Shown here: piece by piece, positions 52,630 to 61,342 of the stretch | Layout of the letters: every line of letters begins with the position of its first letter | Position numbering within the stretch: the stretch's first letter is position 1 | From: Litorimonas sp947503715 | GTDB taxonomy: Bacteria > Pseudomonadota > Alphaproteobacteria > Caulobacterales > Maricaulaceae | Length of the DNA stretch: 64,000 nucleotides | Reading direction: 5' to 3' | Assembly (NCBI RefSeq): GCF_050271975.1 | Contig: NZ_CP189850.1 | Location: forward strand, 620,001 to 684,000 | Translations under genes and position numbers: made by a program | The notes under the pieces: generated by a model | The model's database searches: none | Told to the model about the DNA's origin: nothing | What the model saw: only the letters and a program-made list of their open reading frames with translations

Positions 52630-53301
52630 TTAGACAGTTGTGTCCGGTGAAGGATCGGCTTTCATATCGTCGCCTTCGCTGGGCTCGACTTCGGCCAAGC
52701 GCCAGTTCAGATCTTTGCCCTTCAGGTCACGCTCATATTCCCACACCTCAGAGACGGAGGACAGGACATCCGGATCGCCCTGAACCACATTACCACCGGA
52801 ATCTCTTAAGGCAGACGTCAGGTCCGCTTCATAGAGAACGCGGATATGCGCAACGGACCCTTCAGTCCGCGCGCTTTTGATGGACGCTTTGCGAAGACGA
52901 CCTAAATCCGTGACCTGCGTTTGTCCGGCTTTTTCGCGGGCCGTGATGGCTTCGTCATAAATCTCGAACGTCTCCGGCGTCAGGAGGTCTTTCAACATAT
53001 CCCGGTCACCGCCTGCATAGGCCTCCAGGATCATTGAATAGGCTGCCGTCGCGCCGTTCATAAAATTCGCGATGGAAAATGACGGGTCGAGGCGCGTAAT
53101 GGCCGATAGGCCGAGGCGCTCAATTTCAGGATCAGGTCCGGCTTCAGGTTCCGGCTTCTTATTCACATCTTCCATGCCAAAGGCGACGGGGTCGACTTTT
53201 TCATCCGGCGTGCCGCCAAACCCTGTCTGTTTCCCCAAAACGGAGTAAAAAACGACACATACAATGGTCGCTAAAGCGGCATAAATCATAACATCGAACA
53301 T
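52630..53301 (-). CDS. Tim44/TimA-domain protein
   Basis: A 223-residue protein with one N-terminal membrane helix (residues 2-20) and a Tim44-like C-terminal domain (about 80-215; FSIANFMNGATAAYSMILEAYAGGDRDMLKDLLTPE). It resembles alphaproteobacterial TimA, related to the mitochondrial import motor protein Tim44. Role in bacteria unclear, probably inner-membrane. First gene of tim44-mltA-smr, divergent from secB. Confidence 0.92.
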   Translation of the reverse strand: MFDVMIYAALATIVCVVFYSVLGKQTGFGGTPDEKVDPVAFGMEDVNKKPEPEAGPDPEIERLGLSAITRLDPSFSIANFMNGATAAYSMILEAYAGGDRDMLKDLLTPETFEIYDEAITAREKAGQTQVTDLGRLRKASIKSARTEGSVAHIRVLYEADLTSALRDSGGNVVQGDPDVLSSVSEVWEYERDLKGKDLNWRLAEVEPSEGDDMKADPSPDTTV

Positions 53302-53404
53302 GGTAGGCCTTTAACTTGCGGTCTTCCCGCTTATATACGGCCTTACAGGCCATCTTGTGTCTAGCTAAGGTGTGCGGAACACAGTTTCAAGGAAAGAGCG
53401 TTTC

Positions 53405-53950
53405 ATGGCGAAAAAGCCTAAAAAGGGTGAAGACAAACCCGCAGAAGAGACCCAACAGGACTCATTGTCGATAGAGGGTGAACCCACACAACCAACCGAG
53501 GCCACGCCGCAGGGTCCGATGCTCTCCGTTCTGGCGCAATATACGAAGGACCAGAGCTTTGAAAACCCCAATGCCCCGGGGTCCTTGCGCACAGGTCTTC
53601 CTGCGCCGCAGATCGGGATCAATATCGAAATCGGTCGCCAGATGTTGGAAGACGACACGGTTGAAGTGACGTTGATGCTCAAAGCCGAAGCGCGCCGCGA
53701 TAATGAAATCGCCTTTATCGCAGAACTGGAATATGCGGGTCTCTTTGCCTTCCAAGGTGTCGGCATTGAAGAAATTCAGCCGCTCATCATGATCGAATGT
53801 CCGCGTCTACTCTTCCCGTTCGCCCGTCAGATGATGTCGGAAATGACGCAGAATGGTGGTTACCCGCCCATCCTGTTAGAGCCGCCCGATTTCACAGCGA
53901 TGTTCCGCGACGAGATGATGCGCCGCGCCCAGGCCCAAGGTGTGAATTAG
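53405..53950 (+). CDS. secB: Protein-export chaperone SecB
   Basis: A 181-residue cytoplasmic export chaperone. The core FENPNAPGSL..., INIEIGRQ, EVTLMLKAEA, FIAELEYAGLF and FPFARQMMSEMTQNGGYPPILLEPPDF are all SecB hallmarks. The N-terminus carries a 35-residue charged extension (KKPKKGEDKPAEETQQD). Start 53405 chosen over an upstream in-frame ATG because AAGGAA lies before it and the tim44 divergent promoter must fit. Confidence 0.95.
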   Translation: MAKKPKKGEDKPAEETQQDSLSIEGEPTQPTEATPQGPMLSVLAQYTKDQSFENPNAPGSLRTGLPAPQIGINIEIGRQMLEDDTVEVTLMLKAEARRDNEIAFIAELEYAGLFAFQGVGIEEIQPLIMIECPRLLFPFARQMMSEMTQNGGYPPILLEPPDFTAMFRDEMMRRAQAQGVN

Positions 53951-53971
53951 GGTCATCCACATGATTATGCA

Positions 53972-54008
53972 AAAAGCCCGCCCGACACTGCGTCGCGGCG
54001 GGTTTTTT
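53972..54008 (+). terminator. Rho-independent terminator after secB
   Basis: CCCGCC (53977-53982) pairs with GGCGGG (53997-54002), preceded by AAAAAG and followed by TTTTTT (54003-54008). Classical intrinsic terminator between secB and dnaN. Confidence 0.85.
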
Positions 54009-54082
54009 AATGTGAAAGCCTTGGCTTTAGTGAAGGTATGGTTATGGTTTACGATAATGAAAATTCCTGATTTGGGTCTGTC

Positions 54083-55186
54083 ATGAGATTGTCAATTGAA
54101 CGCAACGCGCTGCTGAAAGCGCTCGGCCATGTCCAGAATGTTGTGGAGCGCCGTAACACGATCCCAATTCTCTCGAATGTTTTGCTCAGTGCGGAAGATG
54201 GACGCCTCTCCCTGGTCGCCACGGATTTGGATATCGAAGTCTCGGAATCAACAGAGGCCGATGTCTCTGCCCCCGGTCAGGTTACAGCGCCCGCGCACAC
54301 ACTTTACGACATCGCCCGCAAATTGCCGGACGGATCACAAGTCGTGTTGCAGATCAATGCCGATGACCGTTTGGATGTCGATGCGGGCCGTTCGCACTTT
54401 ACACTGCCACTTCTACCTTCCGGTGACTTCCCGAAAATGACGGCGGACGGGTTTACCCATGATTTTGCCATGCCGGCGAAAGACCTTTGCCGTTTGATCG
54501 ATAAAACGAAATTCGCGATCTCGACTGAAGAGACGCGCTATTATCTTAACGGCATCTATCTCCACGCCCATGACGGAAAACTCCGGGCCGTGGCCACGGA
54601 CGGTCACCGTCTCGCGCTCGCCGAAAGCCCTGTGCCTGCGGGCGCGGAAGGTCTGCCCGGTGTTATCGTGCCTCGTAAAACCGTCGCAGAAATCCGTCGC
54701 CTGATTGACGGCGTTGATGGCGACATTCAGGTTGCGGTGTCCGAGGCGAAAATCCGTTTCCAAACGGGCCATGCCGTCATGACATCCAAGCTCATTGACG
54801 GGACATTCCCGGATTATGAGCGAGTCATTCCAAAGGGGAATACGAAAGAACTGACGATTGATAATCAGGTCTTTAAGAGCGCGGTGGACCGTGTCTCCAC
54901 AATCTCTGCCGAGAAATCCCGCTCCGTGAAATTGTCATTGGCTGAACATAATCTTTCCCTGACCGTGAATAATCCGGAAAGCGGAAATGCGAATGAAGAC
55001 CTGCCTGTCGATTATGATGCGGAGCCACTGGAGATTGGCTTCAACGCCAAATATCTTCTGGACGTTGCGGGTCAGATCGAAGGCCGTGATGCCACATTCT
55101 TCCTCGAAAGTCCGGCCTCGCCCGCCCTCGTGAAAGATCCCGAAGACGAGCACGCGCTATTCGTGCTGATGCCGCTTCGCGTCTAG
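54083..55186 (+). CDS. dnaN: DNA polymerase III beta sliding clamp
   Basis: A 367-residue three-domain clamp. N-terminal MRLSIERNALLKALGHVQNVVERRNTIPILSNVLL, ATDGHRLALAE in domain 2 and a C-terminal VLMPLRV that forms the protein-binding edge. Intact. recF starts 9 bases after the stop, an old dnaN-recF pairing. In many bacteria dnaN, recF and secB lie in the origin-proximal part of the chromosome. Confidence 0.97.
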   Translation: MRLSIERNALLKALGHVQNVVERRNTIPILSNVLLSAEDGRLSLVATDLDIEVSESTEADVSAPGQVTAPAHTLYDIARKLPDGSQVVLQINADDRLDVDAGRSHFTLPLLPSGDFPKMTADGFTHDFAMPAKDLCRLIDKTKFAISTEETRYYLNGIYLHAHDGKLRAVATDGHRLALAESPVPAGAEGLPGVIVPRKTVAEIRRLIDGVDGDIQVAVSEAKIRFQTGHAVMTSKLIDGTFPDYERVIPKGNTKELTIDNQVFKSAVDRVSTISAEKSRSVKLSLAEHNLSLTVNNPESGNANEDLPVDYDAEPLEIGFNAKYLLDVAGQIEGRDATFFLESPASPALVKDPEDEHALFVLMPLRV

Positions 55187-55195
55187 GCACTCGGA

Positions 55196-56320
55196 GTGGC
55201 GGCAGTCGCCTCTCTACGGCTGATTGATTATCGGTCCTACGCTTCACTTGACGCCGAGTTCATTTCCGGTGCGATAGCCATTCATGGTCCGAACGGGGCC
55301 GGAAAAACCAACCTGCTCGAAGCGATTTCCCTGCTCTCTCCGGGGCGTGGATTACGTCGCGCGAAAGTCAGTACGCTCGCCCGCGTACAGGACGGAAATG
55401 TCTCTCCGGCCTGGGGTGTGAATGCGACACTCCATGCGGAAGCTGAAGACGACCCGACCCGCATTTCCATTGGGCAAGTCCCTGAATATCCAGGTCGGCG
55501 GGTCCTGCGGATAGATGGACGCAATGCGACGGGGCCGGAACTCGCGCGGCGGCTCTCGCTCCTTTGGCTAACACCCGCACAGGATCGTCTCTTCACGGGT
55601 CCGGCCTCTGACCGGCGGAAGTTCATTGACCGTTTCGCGCTGGCTTTCGATGCCGAGCACGGGTCGAATTCTATCCGATTTGAAAAAGCGCGGACGGAAC
55701 GTAACCGCTTGCTGTCTGACGGCGTAACCGACCGCGTTTGGTATGAGGCGATTGAGACGGACCTATCCGCCTATGGCGCAAAAGTCGCGCAGGCGAGAGT
55801 GATAACGGTGACGGCTCTGCAAGCGGAGATTTCCGCGCGTGAAACCGTCTTTCCGCAATCGCTGATCGGCTTGGACGGCACGTTGGAAAACAGCTTTTCA
55901 GAAGGTGACAATCTTGAAAATATCACGGAAACCTATCGCGAGACACTCGCACAAACCCGCCAAACGGATCTGCGCGCCGGGCGGACGCTAACAGGTCCGC
56001 ACCGGACCGAGCTTCACGCCACCCATGCGGGGAAGGGGATGCCGGCGGGGCTGTGTTCGACGGGGGAGCAGAAAGCGCTGCTCATCGGATTGGTGCTCGC
56101 CCATGCGCGGGCGCTGCGGGCGCGAACGCCGATCCTGTTACTGGACGAAGTGGCCGCACATCTGGATGCGCGTCGACGGGCCGCGCTGGCGGAGGAATTG
56201 CTGGACCTGAAATTACAGGTCTTCATGACGGGGACGGACAGCTCGCTTTTCTCGGACTTTGGCGAGAAGGCGCAATATATCCGCATTTCGGACGGTACGT
56301 TGGAAACTGTCACGCCCTGA
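55196..56320 (+). CDS. recF: DNA replication and repair protein RecF
   Basis: A 374-residue SMC-like ATPase from a GTG at 55196. Walker A GPNGAGKTN (near 31-39), RRKFIDRFALAFD, signature STGEQKALLIGL and Walker B ILLLDEVAAHLD. Helps load RecA at gaps via RecOR. gyrB, often third after dnaN-recF, does not follow; a hairpin-rich 155-base gap and a convergent hydroxylase gene do. Confidence 0.96.
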   Translation: MAAVASLRLIDYRSYASLDAEFISGAIAIHGPNGAGKTNLLEAISLLSPGRGLRRAKVSTLARVQDGNVSPAWGVNATLHAEAEDDPTRISIGQVPEYPGRRVLRIDGRNATGPELARRLSLLWLTPAQDRLFTGPASDRRKFIDRFALAFDAEHGSNSIRFEKARTERNRLLSDGVTDRVWYEAIETDLSAYGAKVAQARVITVTALQAEISARETVFPQSLIGLDGTLENSFSEGDNLENITETYRETLAQTRQTDLRAGRTLTGPHRTELHATHAGKGMPAGLCSTGEQKALLIGLVLAHARALRARTPILLLDEVAAHLDARRRAALAEELLDLKLQVFMTGTDSSLFSDFGEKAQYIRISDGTLETVTP

Positions 56321-56330
56321 AACGAAAGCA

Positions 56331-56356
56331 CCCCACCCCTGTAAACAGGAGTGGGG
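56331..56356. terminator. Strong hairpin after recF, probable termination or processing signal
   Basis: CCCCAC-c-CCTG-taaa-CAGG-a-GTGGGG, ten pairs with one mismatch and a four-base loop, 11 bases after the recF stop. No T-run follows on either strand, so it may stabilise mRNA ends instead. Further on, TTCATAC/GTATGAA (56401-56420) and GGGCGCA/TGCGCCC form more inverted pairs. Confidence 0.5.
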
Positions 56357-56474
56357 CTACGATACCGAAACGGGGCGCAATGTCCGGCACCGATCTAGTC
56401 TTCATACGGTTAAGTATGAAATTTGGTTTCTATGCGCCCTTTGGGGGACGACACATGAATTGAAACTGAACGGC

Positions 56475-57662
56475 CTAAAAGCGGCGACGCATCAGCCCGG
56501 GAAGCGACCCGGTTTCACCCGCCGCCTCTTTCCGAAGCGCGGATGTGATGATGCCCGACCTGTTTGTCAAGACCAGTCCCAGCCGTCTTGCATGGCCAAG
56601 TGCAGGTGAGTTGATCCTGTATAGGTTTGCGAGCGCGTGTGTCGTCGCGCCCATCAATCTAGTGTCCGAATTGCGGGCGGATTCGTAATCCAGCAGTCCC
56701 GCCACGCCGATATCCTGCCCCGTCTCTTTGGCGGCTTTCAACCCGTCCGCGAGGGCAGCCGCATCGCGCAGCCCAAGGTTCAAGCCCTGCCCCGCCAGCG
56801 GATGGATGACATGGGCTGCATCCCCGACCAGTGCGAGACGGTCCGCCGTGAATTGATCCGCGACTTGCAGGCGCAAGGGCCAGGAAACGCGCGGGGCGGT
56901 CAGTTGCAATTGGCCCAGATAACCGTCCATCTTCTCGAATAAGAGTGCGAGGAAATCAGCCTCATCCAACGCCTCTGCCGCCTTAATCTGCGCCGCGGGT
57001 CCCGACCAAACGATCTGACTGCGCTGCTCTGTCAGGGGCAGAACAGCTAACGGACCGCCCGGCAGGAACCGTTGCCACGCCAAACCGTCATGCGGTAATT
57101 CATGCGCGATTGTCGTGACGAGTGAGCAGGCGTCATAATCAAATCGCTGGACATTTATCCCGGCTTTGCGGCGCAAAGTCGACTCCCGCCCATCCGCCGC
57201 GACGAGGAGCGCGGCAGTGAAGTCTCCAACATTCGACACAACATTTACACCGGATGCATCGTGGACAGCCTCTGTTATCATCAGTGGCGCTGTGATCGTG
57301 ATGGCTTTTGTCGCTTTGACTTTGGACAGAAGAGCAGCTTTTAGCTTTTGATTTTCAATCAAACCACCCAGGTCACCGCCATCTCCGTCGCCTTCGAAAT
57401 GCAGACGCCACGGGCTATCGGGCGTGCCTTCCGTCACGAGCATGTCCCGAATGGGCTGCACGTCGCTCGACAGGTCAAGGCCGAGGTTTTCCATCAGACG
57501 CAGCGAGCTCGCCGACAGCGCTGACGCCCGACCATCCTGTCCTGCGGTCACGGCTTTCCGGTCCATCAGCCCGACGGAAAATCCTGTCTCAGCACAACAG
57601 AGCGCCGTCGTCAGGCCGACCAATCCCGCACCCACGATAAGAATGTCATATTCAGTTTTCAT
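56475..57662 (-). CDS. UbiH/UbiF/COQ6-family FAD-dependent hydroxylase
   Basis: A 395-residue flavoprotein monooxygenase of ubiquinone biosynthesis. GAGLVGLTTAL (Rossmann FAD motif), DGRESTLRRKAG and GDAAHVIHPLAGQGLNLGLRDA (the second FAD motif) are intact. It hydroxylates the ubiquinone ring; which carbon (C1, C5 or C6) cannot be told. ATG 57662 is chosen because it gives the normal N-terminus and has GGAAGC upstream. Divergent from ftsK, as in many alphaproteobacteria. Confidence 0.9.
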   Translation of the reverse strand: MKTEYDILIVGAGLVGLTTALCCAETGFSVGLMDRKAVTAGQDGRASALSASSLRLMENLGLDLSSDVQPIRDMLVTEGTPDSPWRLHFEGDGDGGDLGGLIENQKLKAALLSKVKATKAITITAPLMITEAVHDASGVNVVSNVGDFTAALLVAADGRESTLRRKAGINVQRFDYDACSLVTTIAHELPHDGLAWQRFLPGGPLAVLPLTEQRSQIVWSGPAAQIKAAEALDEADFLALLFEKMDGYLGQLQLTAPRVSWPLRLQVADQFTADRLALVGDAAHVIHPLAGQGLNLGLRDAAALADGLKAAKETGQDIGVAGLLDYESARNSDTRLMGATTHALANLYRINSPALGHARRLGLVLTNRSGIITSALRKEAAGETGSLPGLMRRRF

Positions 57663-57817
57663 AGCTTCCACATAGGCGTCCAAACCGCTTGGGGAAAGGC
57701 GGCATATTGCATCGCTGACAGCGCAGATATGGCGGCGAAAGCGCGCCCCATCTTAACGCGGGCTTTACTCTCGGCATTTACATCTTGGTAACACACACTG
57801 TTCCGTGAAAGAGATTG

Positions 57818-60256
57818 ATGACGCCACCGCCTTCCGCCACCGCCGATTTTGACGCCAATTACGCCTATGCGCCCGAGGACATTCACGCCATGATGGCCGA
57901 AGTCACGGCGCAAGAGGGTAATGCGTTCTGGCGGGCCGTGCGGGCATTGCTGTTGGTGGCATTGGGTTTCGCATTGGTCCTCTGCGTCCTCGCCTATAAC
58001 CCCTTTGACCCAACAGCCGATACGGCAGGGCTCGGCAAGGGTGGTCATCCACTTGGCAGCTTCGGTGCGAATATCGCGAATATCATCATGCAGACGATTG
58101 GCTGGGGCGGTCTCTTGGCCGGGCTCCTGATCGTGCTGTCGGGCATTCGCCGCATGATGGGGCGTGTCGGCCATCGGTCGCGGACAGATAAGTTTAAGCG
58201 CTTTGCGATTGCCACAGGCGTCGTCCTGTTCGGAACGATGACGCTGTCCGCTTTCCCCATCCCGCAGAGCTGGCCCATGGCGAGCGGTTTGGGTGGTTGG
58301 ATTGGCGACCTGCTGCACCTGACGCCCAAGGGCTGGCTGGACAGCTGGAATGTTCCCGTCAGCGGGTTGATCATTGCGCTGCTCTCCTTCTGCGCAAGTG
58401 CCTACCTCCTCGCGCTCTATCTCGGCGTTGTCCGCAGAGACTTGCTGGAAATTGCCGATGCCGCGACTTTGGTCTGGGCCTATATCCGCGTCTGGTTTGA
58501 CAAATTGTCGGTTTGGCTCGTCAAATTGTTCAAGCGCGGTTACGAAGCCCCGATGGATGCGCAAATGGCTGCGGAACCGCTCTACCGCGATATTCCCGAC
58601 ACCCCGCAAGCTCCTGTCCTCCCGACATATGAGCCCGCACCGGAACCCGTGGCCTATGCGCCCGCGCCGACGCCAATTCCCAAGGCCAAGCCGATGGCGA
58701 AGAAGAAACGCGTCACGAAGAAACCCGCCCAGCCGCAATTCGATTTTTCCGGCGAAGATGACTTCGTCCTGCCGGGTCTCGACCTCCTGAAAATGCCGCC
58801 GCCGCGCTCCACTGTGCGCGATGAAGGCGCGCTGCGCCGGAGTTCCGAGCAGCTTCACAAGGTCATGGGCGATTACGGCGTCGACGGCGAAATGGGGCAG
58901 GTCAGCCCCGGCCCCGTCGTGACATTGTTTGAGTTCGAGCCAGCGCCCGGCGTGAAGTCCCAGCGCATCATCAACCTCTCTGATGACATCGCCCGCAATA
59001 TGAGCGCGCAATCCGCGCGGATTGCCGTCGTCCCCGGCCGCAATGCGATGGGTGTGGAACTGCCCAACCGCAAACGCGAAATGGTCTGGCTGCGCGATAT
59101 GTTGGCATCTGATGCTTTCGCCAATAGCGAAGCCTCGCTGCCGCTCATCCTCGGCGAGGATATTGGCGGCACGCCGTTTGTTGCCGACCTTGCGAAGATG
59201 CCGCATTTGCTCGTCGCCGGTACGACGGGCTCCGGTAAGTCGGTCGGCGTCAACGCGATGATCCTCTCGCTCATGTACACCCTCCCGCCGGAGCAGTGTA
59301 AGTTCATCATGATCGACCCGAAAATGCTCGAGCTGTCTGTTTATGACGGCTGCCCGCATCTCCTCGCGCCTGTTGTCACGGAACCCAAAAAAGCCGTCGT
59401 CGCACTGAAATGGACTGTGCGGGAAATGGAAGACCGCTACCGCAAAATGGCCAAGATGAATGTCCGCAACATGGCGGGCTTCAACGAGAAGGTCGCCGAG
59501 TTCAAAGCGAGTGGCGAGACCATGACCAAGACGATCATGACGGGTTACAACAAGGAGACGGGCGAACCGGAATATGAGACTGAGGAGCTCGAGTTTGAAC
59601 CCATGCCCTATATCGTCGTCATCATTGACGAGATGGCCGACCTGATGATGGTCGCCAAGAAGGATATCGAAGGCTCCGTCCAACGCCTCGCGCAAATGGC
59701 GCGGGCGGCGGGTATTCACGTCATCATGGCGACGCAACGTCCATCCACCGATGTCATTACGGGCACGATCAAGGCCAACTTCCCGGCCCGTATCTGTTTC
59801 CGCGTCGGCTCCAAGATCGACAGCCGCGTCATCCTCGGCGAACAGGGCGGCGAAGCCCTGCTCGGCAATGGCGATATGCTCTTTGCCGGAACGGGGCGTC
59901 CGCGCCGTCTCCACGGACCGTTTGTCTCGGACGGCGAAGTCGAACGCATCTCCGCCTTTATGAAAGCTCAAGGCGCGCCGAGCTATCTCGAAGACATCAC
60001 AACCGAGCGCGAGGAGGGGCCATCGGACGCCAAACTTGCGGGCGGCGGCTCTGAAGGCGGCTCCCTTTTCGATCAAGCCGTCGCGATTGTGGCGCGCGAC
60101 CGCAAGGCTTCGACCAGCTATATTCAACGCAAACTCTCCATCGGTTATAACCGCGCCGCCGACCTCATCGAACGCATGGAAGGCGAAGGCATGATCGGCC
60201 CGAGCGGGGCAGGCGGCAAACGCGAGATTTTCCTGCCGGAAGAAGAGGCGTTTTAG
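57818..60256 (+). CDS. ftsK: DNA translocase FtsK
   Basis: An 812-residue division-linked DNA pump. Four N-terminal helices (about 45-65, 88-108, 125-145, 180-205), a short Pro/Ala-rich linker (about 255-300), then the motor with Walker A GTTGSGKS near 468-475 and Walker B YIVVIIDEMADL, and the C-terminal gamma winged helix (AIVARDRKASTSYIQRKLSIGYNRAADLIERME) that reads KOPS sites. ATG 57818 is preferred to the overlapping TTG. lolA, common after ftsK, is replaced here by a 920-base gap. Confidence 0.96.
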   Translation: MTPPPSATADFDANYAYAPEDIHAMMAEVTAQEGNAFWRAVRALLLVALGFALVLCVLAYNPFDPTADTAGLGKGGHPLGSFGANIANIIMQTIGWGGLLAGLLIVLSGIRRMMGRVGHRSRTDKFKRFAIATGVVLFGTMTLSAFPIPQSWPMASGLGGWIGDLLHLTPKGWLDSWNVPVSGLIIALLSFCASAYLLALYLGVVRRDLLEIADAATLVWAYIRVWFDKLSVWLVKLFKRGYEAPMDAQMAAEPLYRDIPDTPQAPVLPTYEPAPEPVAYAPAPTPIPKAKPMAKKKRVTKKPAQPQFDFSGEDDFVLPGLDLLKMPPPRSTVRDEGALRRSSEQLHKVMGDYGVDGEMGQVSPGPVVTLFEFEPAPGVKSQRIINLSDDIARNMSAQSARIAVVPGRNAMGVELPNRKREMVWLRDMLASDAFANSEASLPLILGEDIGGTPFVADLAKMPHLLVAGTTGSGKSVGVNAMILSLMYTLPPEQCKFIMIDPKMLELSVYDGCPHLLAPVVTEPKKAVVALKWTVREMEDRYRKMAKMNVRNMAGFNEKVAEFKASGETMTKTIMTGYNKETGEPEYETEELEFEPMPYIVVIIDEMADLMMVAKKDIEGSVQRLAQMARAAGIHVIMATQRPSTDVITGTIKANFPARICFRVGSKIDSRVILGEQGGEALLGNGDMLFAGTGRPRRLHGPFVSDGEVERISAFMKAQGAPSYLEDITTEREEGPSDAKLAGGGSEGGSLFDQAVAIVARDRKASTSYIQRKLSIGYNRAADLIERMEGEGMIGPSGAGGKREIFLPEEEAF

Positions 60257-60341
60257 ACGCAAAGCGCCGAAATGGCTGGCCCGCTTCGGTTCCAGAAGGC
60301 GGCTTATGGACGTTGGGTTTTAGAACCTCTCTTTCTTTACG

Positions 60342-60376
60342 GCTGTCATCCTCCGATCAAGCCAGAGGATGACAGC
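60342..60376. repeat. Dispersed palindromic repeat, family P1, short copy
   Basis: GCTGTCATCCTC and GAGGATGACAGC form a perfect twelve-base inverted pair around an 11-base loop (cgatcaagcca). It equals the outer arms of the two longer P1 elements joined directly. Lying 85 bases after ftsK, it might also end transcription, though no T-run follows. Confidence 0.7.
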
Positions 60377-60465
60377 TTCATATTAATGGGGTGCAGACAA
60401 GCATCATCGCTCGCCGCCCATCACCTCTTTCAAAGGGGGTCCGCAAAACAGGCGAGTGTCCAAAT

Positions 60466-60624
60466 AAAGTGGGACGTCCGCGTGGTGACCTCCGCGATGG
60501 AGACCAAAGATAGAAATGTTTTACGCAAAGGTCGACTTCGACCCGTTTGTTAGACAGGTCTCAGCCTGTGCATTTGGCGAAAGCCAATTGCACTCCACGC
60601 GGCGGTGCTTCTCCAACGGCGGCC
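60466..60624. repeat. Structured repeat, family P2, copy B
   Basis: Arms CCGCGTGG (60478-60485) and CCACGCGG (60595-60602) enclose three hairpins: GGTCG-actt-CGACC (60530-60543), ACAGG-tctcag-CCTGT (60554-60569) and GTGCATTTGGC-gaaa-GCCAATTGCAC (60568-60593) with a GNRA-type loop. Flanks GGGAcGTCCGCGTGG and CCACGCGGCGGTGC match copy A at 47529-47640 in inverted orientation. The stem-loops look like RNA structure. Confidence 0.5.
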
Positions 60625-60834
60625 TTACTGGACTGCGGGGGTTCCACCCCGTCAGGCGCTCGCGGCTGGGCCCCTCAATATGGCTCTCACACCACATCAA
60701 TAGACGCACCGTCTTTCGATACCGGCAGATGAGCTCCTACCTGTCCCGTGTCCGAAAGAACGAGTTTAAATATAGGGGCGTTTGGAGAGGTGAGGATTAT
60801 TATTCTGAATTTAACGCCAAATGTTCCCGGACCA

Positions 60835-60869
60835 TGTTGTTGGCTTGCAAACAACCGCCCGGGACCCAT
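60835..60869 (+). repeat. Short dispersed repeat, family P3, copy B
   Basis: TGTTGTTGGCTTGCAAACAA followed by CCGCCCGGGACCCAT; similar to the reverse strand of 47876-47912. With the preceding TTCCCGG (60823-60829) it can fold into a hairpin closed by CCCGGGA. Confidence 0.5.
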
Positions 60870-61177
60870 CCGACGGACGTAGAGTTCAGTGCGGTGTAAA
60901 TGGAGATAACCGATTGTTCGGTATGATTTATTTATCAGAGCGGCCGATGAAAGCCTATGCGCATAGGTCTCGGCTCAAGTCCAGGAACACGACACACTGA
61001 AATCTGTCATAAGCGCGGATTTAGTTTCCCATAAACCTGAATTGCCAAAAACATCTTGGAACTGAAAACTTACTAGTCGCATTGTTTAAGCAACAGATGC
61101 TCACAATTCTGTGATATGACAATTGTTGACCATTTGGTTTTTATTGTTCATACCCTGTTCAACAAGAGAGAAAGACC

Positions 61178-61342
61178 ATGACTAGACTGATCGATATATA
61201 CCTTCTTAATCACGGCATGACAAAGCGTGAGCTTTGCGCGATTAAACGACGTCGTCTTTATTATTACGGTATTGCGGGGTTTGCGGCCCTGACGATTGGT
61301 TTCGTTACGATGACCGCGCTCGGCATTACACCGCCGCTTTAA
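61178..61342 (+). CDS. Small single-helix membrane protein, 54 residues
   Basis: Starts MTRLIDIYLLNHGMTKRELC, then a basic patch (IKRRRLYYY) and a hydrophobic helix (about 31-49, GIAGFAALTIGFVTMTALG), ending ITPPL. The positive-inside pattern suggests a cytoplasmic N-terminus. An AAGAGAGAAAG ribosome-binding region lies about seven bases before the ATG. Its last 17 bases overlap the convergent MBL gene end. Not recognised; codon use and layout look real, but the small size leaves doubt. Confidence 0.55.
   Translation: MTRLIDIYLLNHGMTKRELCAIKRRRLYYYGIAGFAALTIGFVTMTALGITPPL

Larger units (their letters stand above)
60257..61177. other. Long intergenic region with repeats, no gene recognised
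   Basis: About 920 bases after ftsK. It contains a short P1 hairpin (60342-60376), a structured P2 repeat (60466-60624), a P3 repeat (60835-60869) and a 14-base palindrome CCTATGCGCATAGG (60954-60967). Frames of 60-127 codons cross it, but they run over the repeats and have no family resemblance. AT-rich DNA before 61178 contains TTGACC (61126) as a weak promoter candidate for the small downstream gene. Confidence 0.6.

Noticed and set aside
57659..60262. An 867-codon open frame on the reverse strand opposite ftsK
   Set aside because: It is entirely antisense to an intact FtsK with all motifs, rich in His/Arg/Asp as expected from a shadow frame, and matches no family.
60466..60624. Integron attC site
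   Set aside because: A GTTAGAC lies inside, but it is not paired with a matching RYYYAAC at the other end, and there is no integrase or cassette array.
60516..60899. A 127-codon frame after ftsK
   Set aside because: It runs across P2 and P3 repeats, has no ribosome-binding site or domain, and its C-terminal words recur in an antisense frame at 47.9 kb because the DNA repeat is shared.
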